Of a stretch of 64,000 nt of DNA, positions 53,876-64,000 are shown piece after piece. The translations under genes were made by a program, and so were the position numbers. Position 1 is the stretch's first letter. Each line of letters opens with the position of its first letter. The stretch comes from Urophycis tenuis (lineage: Eukaryota > Chordata > Actinopteri > Gadiformes > Phycidae), in the NCBI GenBank assembly GCA_036785325.1, contig JAXIVH010000015.1:6301367-6365366 (forward strand). The letters are read 5' to 3'. A model generated the notes under the pieces. The model had not been told where the DNA came from. It saw only the letters and a list, made by a program, of their open reading frames with translations, and did no database searches.

Positions 53876-56368
53876 TCATTTGGTATGCATGGCCACACCT
53901 TTCTTCACCCAGGCATTGCTGTGCAGCAGGGACAGCAGGAACCGGGCCACGTCCCCCCTGGCTACGGAGTTACCCACGGCGCCGGGCACAGAGTAACCTT
54001 CATGGGTCAGGAACTCCTTCTCTGTGGGGGAGACGTTAGCATCAGCAAAGATGTCATCAAGGGCTTGTAGTCCAGTTAACTCAAAAAAAGGTCTCTGCAA
54101 TATCCATCTATATAAATGCATAAATCAATGTTTTCTTGAGCGGAGCATTCATTCTGCGTTCATTCTTTTAAGCCTAACCTTTACACCAGGGGTCATCAAC
54201 TACATTTGTCAGAGGGCTAGAATTTTTCTTGGCAGAAATCGTAAAATAAAATAAATTAACAAAAAAAAAAGCTATATATATATATATATATATATATATA
54301 GCTTTTGTCATTGTTAACAGACTCACATTACATGCAGGGCAGCAAGCCACTAGGGGGCGATAGCGATACTTTTCCCTCTTCACTAGGCTATTCCTGAATT
54401 CAGAAATATTCTGGGGGCCGGATGGACAGCTCTGGCGGGCCGGATGGAGCCCGCGGGCCGCCAGTTGACGTTCACTGCTTTATACCACCGCGGTAGGGTG
54501 AAGCCCCGTGGGCCCTACCTGTGGCAGGCAGGTTCTGCAGCCCGGGCGGGCGCACTACGGTCCAGTTGACGTCGTCTACCGCCTGCAGGGCGGTCTCCAT
54601 CTCGTACATGTTACTCAGCACGCTGCGTATCATCGGCAGCAGGACATAGCGAATCAGCAAGGGGGACTGAGATCCAGAGTTGGCTGTGAGAGAGAGGGAC
54701 CCCCCCCCCCCCCAGGGAGCACAGATAAACACCCACATGCAAACACACTCAAAATGCTTTCTACATTGTTAGAGGGAGGATTCATTGTTGGAGATCCGTG
54801 TATTGATTGATGCATTGTGTATTTGTGTATATGTGTGTGCATTGTGAATGCGATCATTAAGAGAACCCAGCCCAGAAACCATCCTGGGTTTGGGTGGCTC
54901 CTAGTGGCGGCTGGCCAAACCACATGGCCACATCTTTAATAGTGGAGCACTCCCTGAGGAGCCACACAAGCATCCGAGGAGATCATTGGTCTTCGGTGCA
55001 ACTTGAAGTCATCGCCAACCCGTTACATCTACTCAGCTGAATGGATGTAAACGTTGTGAAATGGACCTGTTTGTTCTTATTGTACACCTTTCGACATGTG
55101 TATGTGTTCATTTAATCACTCATCTTTGGTGTTCATGTTTCGTTCAGTGCGTGGAACACCGACTGTGTCGTGGCGGACCCCTGGGAGCCTAGCGGCTCAC
55201 TGAGGCCCCCTCTGACCCCTCTGGACCCCTCTGGACCCCTCTGGACCCCTCTGACCGGGCTGCCTGACATGAAACCAAAGTCCCCCGCACCGGCAGACTT
55301 ACGCTCGGTGTACCAGGACGTCATGGCGATGAGCTGGCCGACCTTGGCGTCCCGCATGGCGCCGACCACCGCGCTCATGGACTGGGTGTAGCCCGTCACC
55401 GCGGAGAAGAAGGAGGTAGGGAAGCCCAGGCAGGACACCACGGCATCCTGGTCCTGGAAGTGAGTCTTTAAGCTGTCAGCGGAGAAGACATCGGCCTCCA
55501 CCACCTGGTGGCAGAGGGGAAGGAAGGACTTTATGGGGGAAGGTTCCAAAGGTCCACAGTCGTTTTAGTGAGTGGGCTTGTGCTGAAGTTCACGTTGTAA
55601 AGTCAGTCATAACTCATTCATAGGTCACCAGGGACGTACCTGTGTCCCAATCATCCAGCACTGGTTAGATTAATGTAATAGTAATAGGACAACACATTAC
55701 TTTACGAGGAACAAAATACAATAGAAGAAAGTTAGCGTTCAAATGAGATGGCGAGAGGTGGCGGTGATTCTATTCTTGAATGCACTACACTGTGTCTTCT
55801 ACAGCTGTCATTCTCAACTGGTGGGTCCCAGACCCATGAGTGGGTTGCAGGGCAGATCCCGAGCCTAAATCCTTAGAAAGAAGGCCATTCATTTACTTGT
55901 GTTTCGCTGTTAAATCATGTTTAAATGACTTGACTGTTTTAATTAATTTAGTCCCAATGTTGCCGCTTTTTGTTTGATGCATGTTTTTAACAGGACACAA
56001 AGTTATTGCCGATTACTGCAATAATGGGAAATAAGCGCTGCAGTTACTTTTGGGTAGTGACTGAGCCTGGACAGGTGGAGAACCCTTGTTTTACTGCAAG
56101 GGTTCTTAAACTATGTGTCTTGACCCAAAACGTCCTGATACCGCACAGAAAACTCATTTTGTTAATGAAACATAAACAAAAATTCTGGTGTGCTCAAGAG
56201 GTTTCTGTGTTTTTTGCCGTAGGGAACCATTACCTTTAGATTGTCATGCTTTTCCGTGATCTTCCCTGGGTTTCGGACTATGGCGGTGACTGCGTGGCCG
56301 CCCTGCAGAGCCTGGCTGACCAGGTATTGTCCGGTCTGCCCTGTGGCTCCAAGCACTGCTATCTTCAT
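53876..56368 (-). CDS. BLVRB-like NAD(P)-binding protein (flavin/biliverdin reductase family, 4 exons)
   Basis: Member of the atypical short-chain dehydrogenase group (NAD(P)H-binding, NmrA-like) that includes biliverdin reductase B / flavin reductase. Exons in transcript order: 56368-56234, 55504-55303, 54683-54519, 54021-53876, giving 215 codons (human BLVRB 206). The Rossmann glycine motif GATGQTGQYL follows the first beta strand (MKIAVL). Later blocks are DQDAVVSCLGF, VGQLIAMTSWYTE and DVNWTVVRPPGL, the last typical of this fold. The final exon has the usual VARGDVARFLLSLL segment. The substrate-binding half differs clearly from human BLVRB, so a fish paralogue with an unknown substrate is possible; no symbol is given for that reason. 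A MITE lies in its last intron and another in its first intron. Confidence 0.85.
54187..54477. mobile_element. hAT-type MITE with internal TA palindrome
   Basis: It begins CAGGGGTCATCAACTACATT and ends GCCAGTTGACGTTCACTG. It is flanked by CTTTACAC (54179-54186) and CTTTATAC (54478-54485), an 8-bp duplication with one difference. Near the middle, AGC and GCT flank a pure TA array (about 54273-54300) that can fold on itself. Non-coding. In an intron of the BLVRB-like gene. Confidence 0.85.
55805..56088. mobile_element. Probable hAT-type MITE
   Basis: Starts CAGCTGTCATTCTCAACTGG followed by TGGGTCCCAGACCCA and ends CAGGTGGAGAACCCTTG, like the element at 21800-22066. Target duplications were not clear. 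In the first intron of the BLVRB-like gene. Confidence 0.6.
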
Positions 56369-57406
56369 CTTCAGACTCTGGACACAAAGGTCTAAGCACC
56401 AGCAGTGGGGGGAGAAGACGAATCTCACAATCTCTCCCTGGCTTTGTGCATGTTTAACATGATAGTAGAACACTTTAAAACAAGTGCAAAGAATTTTAAT
56501 ATGTTTTGCACACTCGTGTAATCAATCAATCACTTAATGAATCAGTGGTCTCATACATATTGTTAACAGGGCTTTTCTTTACCAACTGCTCACTTAGTTT
56601 CTTAACTAGTAGGTCTGATCAGATCCCACCCACTTTTTCAAATAATTTCAATAGGATAAATAATATGCATGTTGACCAAAGAACTCCAGGGCATAACCCA
56701 GGGGTGGTTGTGAGCCTTACATCAACACAACACAAGGAAAGGTCAAACCAGGAACCCGACTTGGCACTGTAGTCGGTCGTCTCTTGGCTGAGGTGCTCGC
56801 CACAGCTTCCCACGGAGGGTTGCATTGAGCGAATGCGCGAATGCACACGGATGCACACATTGGCATGCACACGGAGCGTATTGTGCAACGTTTTAATTGT
56901 ACTGTGGATACAGCTGTCCTGACCTGGCTCTCTCTAAAGCTGGGGAACGCGATGACTATTTAGATTCCTCCGAGTCGTGATCTTGACATAAACAATACGC
57001 CCTGTTTCGTAAAACACGACGATACAACCACATTATTATTCATTATAAATCAGATGAGCTTTGATCACGATAAAGTGTGGCAAAGTCGGCTAACCATATG
57101 ATTTTAATAATGTGTAAGTGAGGAACAAACCTCTGGACGCGGAAAGGTCACAGGATTCCACGCTGTTCTGGTTTCACAACCAGCTGTCAGAGGACGTGCT
57201 TCGCCCCGCCGCCACTGGGAGGCGCCCCAGAGCTGCACGCGGTTACCAGTTTGGTCACATTATATGCTGTACAACTGAAGGAGCGTAGGCCTACATACTA
57301 ACACTAACTAACACGTGTTCAATGCAGGATGTGAATTCAATTAGGGCCAAAGTTTAAACCAGACAGCCCAGATGACAAACACAAACACGCCCTGCATATA
57401 GGCCAC

Positions 57407-57408
<2 letters not shown>

Positions 57409-57495
<87 letters not shown>
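57409..57495. repeat. (AC)n microsatellite
   Basis: About 43 uninterrupted AC units. Confidence 0.93.
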
Positions 57496-57498
<3 letters not shown>

Positions 57499-57840
57499 TT
57501 GGCAGAGTGTATTATTCTACACTGTTGAATGAATCTGTCTCAACTAGATAGATAGGTTATAGACAGATGGATGATAGATACTACTATGCTGATGATGATA
57601 CTACTAGAGTTTAACAGTATTGATCAAGTGTGTCTGTGTGTGAACCAAGACTGGGGAGAGCGGGCTGCTGACAGAGGCTGGTCACCGGTGGCTTCATCAT
57701 CATCATCCTATATATAAATCTAAAGGTTGCTTCAAGTCATTATCCCAGCTAATCCACTTGAGGCAAGGCGCCGTGATTATACCTCTGTGCTTAAGCACCA
57801 AAGACCGAGACCATAACGTCTTCAGTCGAGAGCAGGGTGG

Positions 57841-57876
<36 letters not shown>

Positions 57877-58171
57877 ACACACACACCAGGCTGAGGAGAC
57901 AGACCCAGCGAGGTCTACAGGCTGAGCGCTGCTGGTTTGTTGTTGTTGTCGCCGTGGTATTGTGTTCCAGAATGAGAGGTTTGTAGTGGATGGAAGGACC
58001 CAGACGGTGATGGCTGAGAGACGATGCAACGGAACCTGTGAACCAACAGAACCTGCGGCTCAGGCTCACTGAGACAGAGGGCTGACGGGGTCCCCAGGAG
58101 CTGCTGTTGGACTGGGACAGACACGCTGAACACGTAAGTAGAACCACGAGAAGAACCACCAGAACATGGAA

Positions 58172-58172
<1 letters not shown>

Positions 58173-58227
<55 letters not shown>
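58173..58227. repeat. (CA)n microsatellite
   Basis: About 27 CA units; preceded at 57845-57872 by a shorter array in a similar context. Confidence 0.9.
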
Positions 58228-58228
<1 letters not shown>

Positions 58229-58394
58229 CGCGCCGCTCTGGATAGCAGAGTGGGTTATTTTTCACTGTTGAGTGAATCTGTCTCAACTGGATAGATACAT
58301 GGATAGAGGATGCATAGATAGATGCATACATAAATTATTGAATTTATTCATTCACTCACACGTGACACCTACACACGCACACAGACAGACACCT

Positions 58395-58500
58395 ACATAC
58401 ATACATACATACATACATACAGTACATACATACATACATACATACATACATACATACATACATACATACATACATACATACATACATACATACATACATA
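58395..58500. repeat. (CATA)n microsatellite
   Basis: Tetranucleotide CATA array with one break (CAGTA). Confidence 0.92.
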
Positions 58501-58774
58501 CAGACAGATGTAGTGTACATTTTGGTAACCTATGGCTTAAGTTGAGTAAAAAAGATAAATATATCTTATTACATTTAATTTAGCTGCCAGGCACCATTGG
58601 ACAGTGCCTCTACATGCACCCAGACAGATGTACAGAACACAGCAGACAGACCTGTGTACAGAACACGGCAGACAGACAGGCTACAGCAGGTCTCTCTCTG
58701 GGATTGAGGACAATCAGGGACGATAATGAGATTATGAGGGGTTGCTGCTCCTCCTGCTGCTCTTTACTCCTTGA

Positions 58775-58990
58775 TCTCAACCTCCACCACCACCACCTCC
58801 ACCACCAACACCACTACCATCTCCACCTCAGCCACCACCACCACCTTCGACACCACCACCACCATCTCCACCTCCACCACCACCACCTTCAGCACCACCA
58901 CCACCTCCACCACCAGCACCATCTCCACCTCCACCACCTCCAACGACACCTTCAACACCACCACCATCATTTCCAGCTCCACCACCATCA
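58775..58990. repeat. Imperfect (CCACCA)n-type low-complexity tract
   Basis: Trinucleotide-periodic ACC/CAC sequence open in several frames on both strands because it lacks T-A-rich stop triplets; His, Thr/Ser or Val/Gly-rich frames result. Judged noncoding. Confidence 0.8.
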
Positions 58991-59076
58991 CGACCAAAAT
59001 GAAAAATGATCAATGATCAATAATCAAAACAAAAATTTCTGTGTCATTATTTGAGTAGGTGTCTAACTGCTGTTCT

Positions 59077-59162
59077 CCTTCTTCTTCTTCTTCTTCTTCT
59101 TCTTCTTCTTCTTCTTCTTCTTCTTCTTCTTCTTCTTCTTCTTCTTCTTCTTCTTCTTCTTC

Positions 59163-59220
<58 letters not shown>
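59077..59220. repeat. (CTT)n followed by (GT)n
   Basis: About 30 CTT units pass directly into about 27 GT units, ending 18 bp before the ppef2 start codon. An acceptor-like TTTGTAAAG lies in that gap. Confidence 0.93.
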
Positions 59221-59221
<1 letters not shown>

Positions 59222-59238
59222 TTTGTAAAGACCTAGTC

Positions 59239-62037
59239 ATGGGATGCGGCGTCTCAAAAACCAGCCAGTTCCATAAACCGGACCCCAAAGGTATGTTTCA
59301 GATGAACCAGAGGATATTTTACCCTCCGTTTACAATGATGCAGCCTCAAGCTAAAACTAATGTATCTTCCTCTTCCTGACTTGCTGAAGAAGGCGCCGTT
59401 GTCTCAGGTAAATGCAACTCCTAGGACAGACTTACTTTCCCTGTTCAACAACCCATGTTTGTTTTTATCAGATGATGCTTGTTAATCCTGTCTGTTATTT
59501 TCACCTCCTGTATGTCGTTTGTATGTTTTGCATGGCGGCCTGAAGCTGTCACAGGTAAGTCACTGCCTGCCTATCATCCCTCTCTTTACAAATAGAAGAT
59601 GTAGCTTGTAGAAGATTGTCTTCTTGACCCAGAGCCCAGTGGTCGGATGTTGAGAGTTGAAGTTTTTGGAGTTGTTATCCTACCTAAAATACTTGCAATG
59701 TATTTAGCTTTGAAATGAGTCAACACCTGCCCTCAGGAACATACAAAACAGGAATATCCAGTGCTTATTTATTCTGAAGTTATCACTTATTTATTACTTA
59801 TTTATCCTGAGTTCACCTTAGCCACAGGCTAACGTTAGCAAGGGTAACCAGAGCTTACTTGACCAACGTGCACGTGTCTTCGGCTCTGCTGACCCAGGGC
59901 TCAAACTCTGGGGCTAAAGTCTGTGCTAGCCCACTTAGAAAAAGAACACAGTGTGAACACGCTAGGACTACAAAAGTACATGGATGGACGTAGACCATGT
60001 GACTGTGTCTGCTGTCTCCTGTAGCTATGAAGGCAGCGGTGCTGATCCAGCACTGGTACCGGCAGTATGTGGCCCGCATGGAAATGAAGCGCAGATACAC
60101 CTGGCACATCTTCCAGTCCTTGGAGTACTCCGGAGAGCAGGCCCAGATAAAGGTGGGGCACTGGGAGGAACACAGCAAATGAATACAATGAAATACTACA
60201 ATGATTTCCCCGAATGTCCTGCCCTTGGACCAATAGATCTTTCTCTTTCAAATACAGTTATATAATTTCCTTGGCTACCTCATGGACAACTTCACCCCGT
60301 CGAGTAACGAACGTAAGAGAATCCTTTAGCCACATTGTAACAGTGAGTGCTGCTACAGTCGTTGGTTCTCCTTGCGCTGAGCCTGCTCTCTCGTTCCCCT
60401 CTGGACCTGCCAGGGAACCTGATCTCTCACTTCTTCCGGGAGAACGAGGTGTGCCGGGACAGCGAGTGGGAGCGGTACTTCTGCTACAAGAACATCGATG
60501 TCCCGGAGATCTACTCTGGACCTCACCTCACCTTCCCTCTCACCGTGGAGCAAGTGACTGGCCTGGTCGACACATTCCGAAACAAGCGAGTAGGTGCACC
60601 TCAGGGCTCTGTTATAGAACAGAGTGAGGTCTAGGGTCCAGGGTTGACCTGGATTCATCTTGGCTTCCTCGTGTCAACAGTCTCTGAATCATTTCTGTCC
60701 AGAAATGATTAGCAGATGTGAGGCTGCTAGAAAGGTTATAGTTTGGGGAATTGTAGGAACGAGAACATAAATCACACCTCAGATGCCTTTCATTTAGTTA
60801 AAAAAAAAACCTATCTGTGCACAGGGTCAGTACTAATAATCACCAGTGGTAAAGGTAGTGTGTTATACGTAATAAGTGAAGTATTCCCCGGCTTAAGCAG
60901 CTCTTTCCCTCAGTAGCAGCTGCATTCCCGCTACGTGCTCCAGCTTCTGCTAGAGACCTGGAAGCTGCTGCGCAAGCTGCCCAACATCAGCCGTATCTCC
61001 ACCTGCCAGAGCAAAGAAATCACCGTGTGTGGTGAGTCCGCGCGGCACGACAAGGACCTGAGATGCTGTCGCTGATGAACTGTGCTGTAAAGAGCCCCTT
61101 TCTCATGTCATTTCATACAGGCGACTTGCACGGGCAGCTGGAAGATCTGCTGCTGATATTCTACAAGGTACAAACGTTGTCTCTTCAACTGTTCATAACA
61201 CTGAACCAATGCGACCCAATGTAACGCAATGGGGAAGGTAGAGAACGAGTTGGTGAATCGAGTTGGGACGGAACATGTTTGATCTGATCTATCCGTCCAC
61301 CGCTCTCCCCTAACCTGAGTCTGTTCAGGTTCTATTGGTTTGCTGCATTGGTTCCGGGCCTGTGTGACGGGGCGGTCCCTTCCCTCAAGGCCTCTGTTGG
61401 TTCTGCAGAACGGCATGCCGTCCTTGGAGAGGCCGTACGTCTTCAACGGGGACTTTGTGGACCGGGGAGAGGACTCCATCGAGATCCTGCTCATCCTCTT
61501 CTCCTTCCTGCTGCTGTACCCCAATGATGTGCACCTCAACCGGGGGAACCACGAGGACCACATCGTCAACCTGAGGTCCGACGCGCATCGACGCCCTACG
61601 CCCTACAAGCTTTCAGTGATGTGTCATTTGGACCTCTCATCACTCCTATCCACAATACCACAAAATAGTGTGCAATTAGCTAGTCAAAGCACCAGTAAAC
61701 AGCTGTTATGTGTTTTTCTGCTTTAGGTATGGTTTTACCAAGGAGGTCTTGACCAAATACAAGGTAGGCTACCATTTGTCTCGATTAGTGACCATTTGTG
61801 ATGTATTTTGATGCTGTCTGCTGTTCACTATTAGCTCCCTATCCCTAGTTATGAAATTATATTGTTTTTGAAGGAAAGCCTTCAGTATATTTGTTTTATA
61901 TTAGTCAGCTCTGCATGCACACTAAAGGCTTTCAGACTCCAGAGGAAGTACAAAACAAACACAGACCTACACAGACCAAAAGCAGTCAAGCTACAGGAAA
62001 GGTCTCCTCATTTTGGGAGACACATTTTTGCATATAC

Positions 62038-62126
<89 letters not shown>

Positions 62127-62401
62127 GTGAGGAAGGGAATTTCGAGCCAAATATGCCACATGAATGAAACATAGCCTTGAGGTCTTCATCAAAGACAATC
62201 ACGCTCCAAAGTCTGCCTTTGGAGAGGCAGGAAGTCCATGGAGGAAGACACACTTGTGGCCATGTGCCACACAGGAAGTCTCTGTAGCATTTCTTCCTGC
62301 TAGAAAATAATCATCCCCTCCCAACCTTCTTAACCAAATATTGACCCAATCACCAAATGATGTGTAAATACTGTAAGTAAACAGAGGACCACTACTTATA
62401 T

Positions 62402-62433
<32 letters not shown>

Positions 62434-63737
62434 CTGTATAACTAGCCCTGCTCAATATATTCACGCTACTGGTTGTGTCTGTTCATTTTAATTCATATTC
62501 CTCCTGCTGTTCTGATCTCCTCAGATGCATGGCAAGCGCATCTTGAAGCTACTACAGAAGATCTTCAGCTGGTTGCCCTTGGCAACGGTGATTGACCAGA
62601 AGGTTCTGATCCTGCATGGCGGCATCTCAGACGCCACGGACCTCAGTGTGTTGGCCCGGGTGGATCGCCACAAGGTGAGGGAGGCTGCTGTATCACCACA
62701 GATAGATGGCCTTGGTATTTAGTTCAGTCACATTCAGCTTCAACGTGCAGTAGAAAATGTTAAATTATCCATAAAGCAAATGTATCAAAAATATAGATCA
62801 GTAAAACAGTGTCTTTCTACAGTTCAGCTGCGTGTTTGATTTGCACCACCTTAAAATGTAATGAACTTAAAACTTGAATCTATATGAGATGAGTGATGTA
62901 GAGAAATATATATACTACAATCTGATCCATAAACACGTGTGACTCTCTGCTCCTCACTGCTCCTCTCCGCTCCTCTCTGCTCCTCTCCACTCCTCTTCGC
63001 TCCTCGCTGCTCCTCACTGCTCCTCGCTGCTCCTCTCTGCTGCTATCCGTTCTTTTCCGCTCCTCTCTGCTCCTCTTTGCTCCTCTCTGCTTCTCACTGC
63101 TCCTGTCTGCTCCTCTCTGCCCCTCTCCACTCCTCTCTGCTCCTCTTTGCTTCTCTCTGCTCCTCGCTGCTCCTCCCTGCCCCTCTTTGCTCCTCTCTGC
63201 TCCTCCCCGCTCCTCTCTGCTCCTCTCCACTCCTTGCTGCTCCTCCCTGCTCCTCTTTGTTCCGTTCCTCTCCACTCCTCCCTGCTCCTGTCCGCTCCTG
63301 TCCGCTCATCACTGCTCCTCTCCACTCCTCTCCGCTCCTTTCTGCTCTTCTCAACTCCTCGCTGCTCCTCGCTGCTCCTCCCTGCTCCTCCCTGCTCCTC
63401 TCCGCTCCTACAGTACGTGTCGGCCCTCAGGCCGCCCAAGAAGAGGCACCTCAGCTCCACCAGCATGTCCGTGGACTCGGAGGATGACGTGTGGCTCTCC
63501 AGCCGGCGCCGGTCGTCCGTCATCCTGCCCAAACCGCTGACCCGCGGCACCTTCCAGAACATCTCGCTGCCGGACTTCTCCGACCGGATCAAGCTGCCGT
63601 TGGACGAGCAGCCGGAGGCCCGGCGGCAGCCGCTGGACTCGGCGTGCAGCCGCTCGCAGCAGGCGCTGGGCGCCGCGGCCGAGGACGCCCCGGACCCCGT
63701 GGAGAGCGTGGACAACACCACGGAGGAGTGGAAACAG
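59239..63737 (+). CDS. ppef2: Protein phosphatase with EF hands 2, 5' part (12 exons, continues beyond window)
   Basis: Ser/Thr phosphatase of the RdgC/PPEF family, expressed in photoreceptors, calmodulin-binding and calcium-linked. Exons: 59239-59290, 59390-59407, 59546-59554, 60025-60152, 60258-60312, 60414-60589, 60917-61031, 61121-61167, 61409-61575, 61727-61763, 62525-62674, 63414-63737. The visible part is 426 codons. The N-terminus MGCGVSK fits myristoylation (Gly2) and acylation (Cys3). An IQ motif follows (AAVLIQHWYRQYVARMEMKR). PPP metal-binding motifs are GDLHG at about 185-189, GDFVDRG at about 214-220 and RGNHED soon after. The insert after HGGISD is long and Ser/Arg/Glu-rich, which with the IQ region favours PPEF2 over PPEF1. 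The second catalytic half and the EF hands must lie to the right. The two microexons of 18 and 9 nt are inferred from frame and splice sites. Confidence 0.92.
62035..62126. repeat. (GAT)n microsatellite
   Basis: About 30 GAT/TGA units in a ppef2 intron. The poly-Asp, poly-His and poly-Ser frames are artefacts. Confidence 0.95.
62393..62432. repeat. AT-rich (TA)n tract
   Basis: Imperfect TATA/TAAATA repeats in a ppef2 intron. Confidence 0.7.
62944..63411. repeat. Pyrimidine minisatellite, unit CTGCTCCTCT/C
   Basis: About 470 bp of a 10-bp unit (CTGCTCCTCT with variants) ending exactly at the acceptor of the ppef2 exon at 63414. Stop-poor on both strands, giving open frames of up to about 250 codons (Ser/Leu/Ala/Pro one way, Arg/Glu/Gly the other). 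Confidence 0.9.
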
Positions 63738-64000
63738 GTGGGGGAGACTGGGCCGTCTGGGGTGTTTGACCCCCCAGTCAAAAAGGTTGTGGGGTTGAAC
63801 CTTTAGATAAAGCTTTAGATAAAAGAGTCTACAGTGTACTAGGTCTAAATGACCCACTAATAGCAATAGACACGCTGTTGCTATGGAGAGCAGATGTTTA
63901 TATACATGTACAGGATAGCTACATTTGGCGTCCAGCTACACGCCAGGCATACCTTAAGGCCGGAGGAGTAGGGAACGTGAGCAGTGTCCCTCCATACGTC
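63738..64000. other. ppef2 intron to window edge
   Basis: Follows the donor CAGGTGGGG. It includes GATAAAGCTTTAGATAAAAG-like sequence. The rest of ppef2 is expected beyond the window. Confidence 0.6.

Larger units (their letters stand above)
56369..59238. other. Divergent repeat-rich region between BLVRB-like gene and ppef2
   Basis: Holds AC arrays (57409-57495, 57845-57872, 58173-58227), a CATA array (58395-58500), an imperfect CCACCA array (58775-58990) and a CTT-GT composite (59077-59220). A segment ending CTGAACACGTAAGT near 58134 has a canonical donor and may be a noncoding ppef2 5' exon. No coding exon recognised. Confidence 0.5.

Noticed and set aside
58614..59009. His-rich or Thr-rich protein
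   Set aside because: CCACCA low-complexity tract open in many frames; no homology or splice logic.
62939..63781. 182-, 219- and 255-codon repeat proteins
   Set aside because: Arise from the stop-free 10-bp minisatellite; only 63414-63737 is a supported ppef2 exon.

Overview
The window is vertebrate genomic DNA, almost certainly from a ray-finned (teleost) fish. All genes have short exons, GT-AG introns and vertebrate protein families, and introns are mostly 80 to 1500 bp. The interspersed repeats are of fish type: tRNA-headed SINEs, hAT-type MITEs, and LINE tails ending in short TCTAAT-like repeats. Simple repeats are exceptionally dense (long CT, GT, CAT, GAT, CTT, CATA arrays), as in some gadiform genomes, but that lineage guess is weak. 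No prokaryotic, viral or CRISPR feature was seen.

Nine protein-coding genes can be read by joining exons in frame. In order: secisbp2 (+, 314-8634, 848 codons); a prolactin receptor, prlr-like (-, 11083-15789, 484 codons); malt1 paracaspase (+, 16934-25668, 821 codons); a complexin-4 gene (-, 26547-28034, first exon not found); embigin (+, 29614-33485); mrps30/mL65 (-, 34386-36305, 432 codons); hint2 (+, 36797-39080, 164 codons); acsbg2 (+, 42349-51583, 795 or 678 codons from two alternative first exons); a BLVRB-like NAD(P)-binding protein (-, 53876-56368, 215 codons); and the 5' two thirds of ppef2 (+, from 59239, running off the right edge). Counting ppef2, this makes ten loci. For seven of the eight genes whose two ends are both in the window, the summed exon lengths divide by three and the total is close to the known family length. 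For embigin the sum is one base off, which is probably a coordinate slip at its last exon.

The genes do not form an operon and have unrelated jobs: selenoprotein translation, hormone receptor signalling, NF-kB signalling, ribbon-synapse exocytosis, monocarboxylate-transporter chaperoning, mitochondrial translation, mitochondrial nucleotide hydrolysis, fatty-acid activation, flavin/NADPH redox, and photoreceptor phosphatase. Two gene pairs are divergent: prlr/malt1 and mrps30/hint2. In the second, two nuclear genes for mitochondrial proteins share a 491-bp gap. The content from secisbp2 to hint2 matches genes that in human lie on chromosomes 5, 9 and 18, the set that forms the bird Z chromosome, so the block looks like an old linkage group. 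acsbg2 and ppef2 come from other human chromosomes.

The most notable observations are splice sites built from repeats (a CT array as polypyrimidine tract in secisbp2, a GT array as splice donor in malt1, a SINE tail abutting a secisbp2 acceptor, a pyrimidine minisatellite before a ppef2 exon), in-frame microexons in malt1 and ppef2, an alternative long N-terminus of acsbg2, several hAT MITEs with 8-bp target duplications, and a near-perfect 42-bp foldback hairpin. I found no convincing new biological system.
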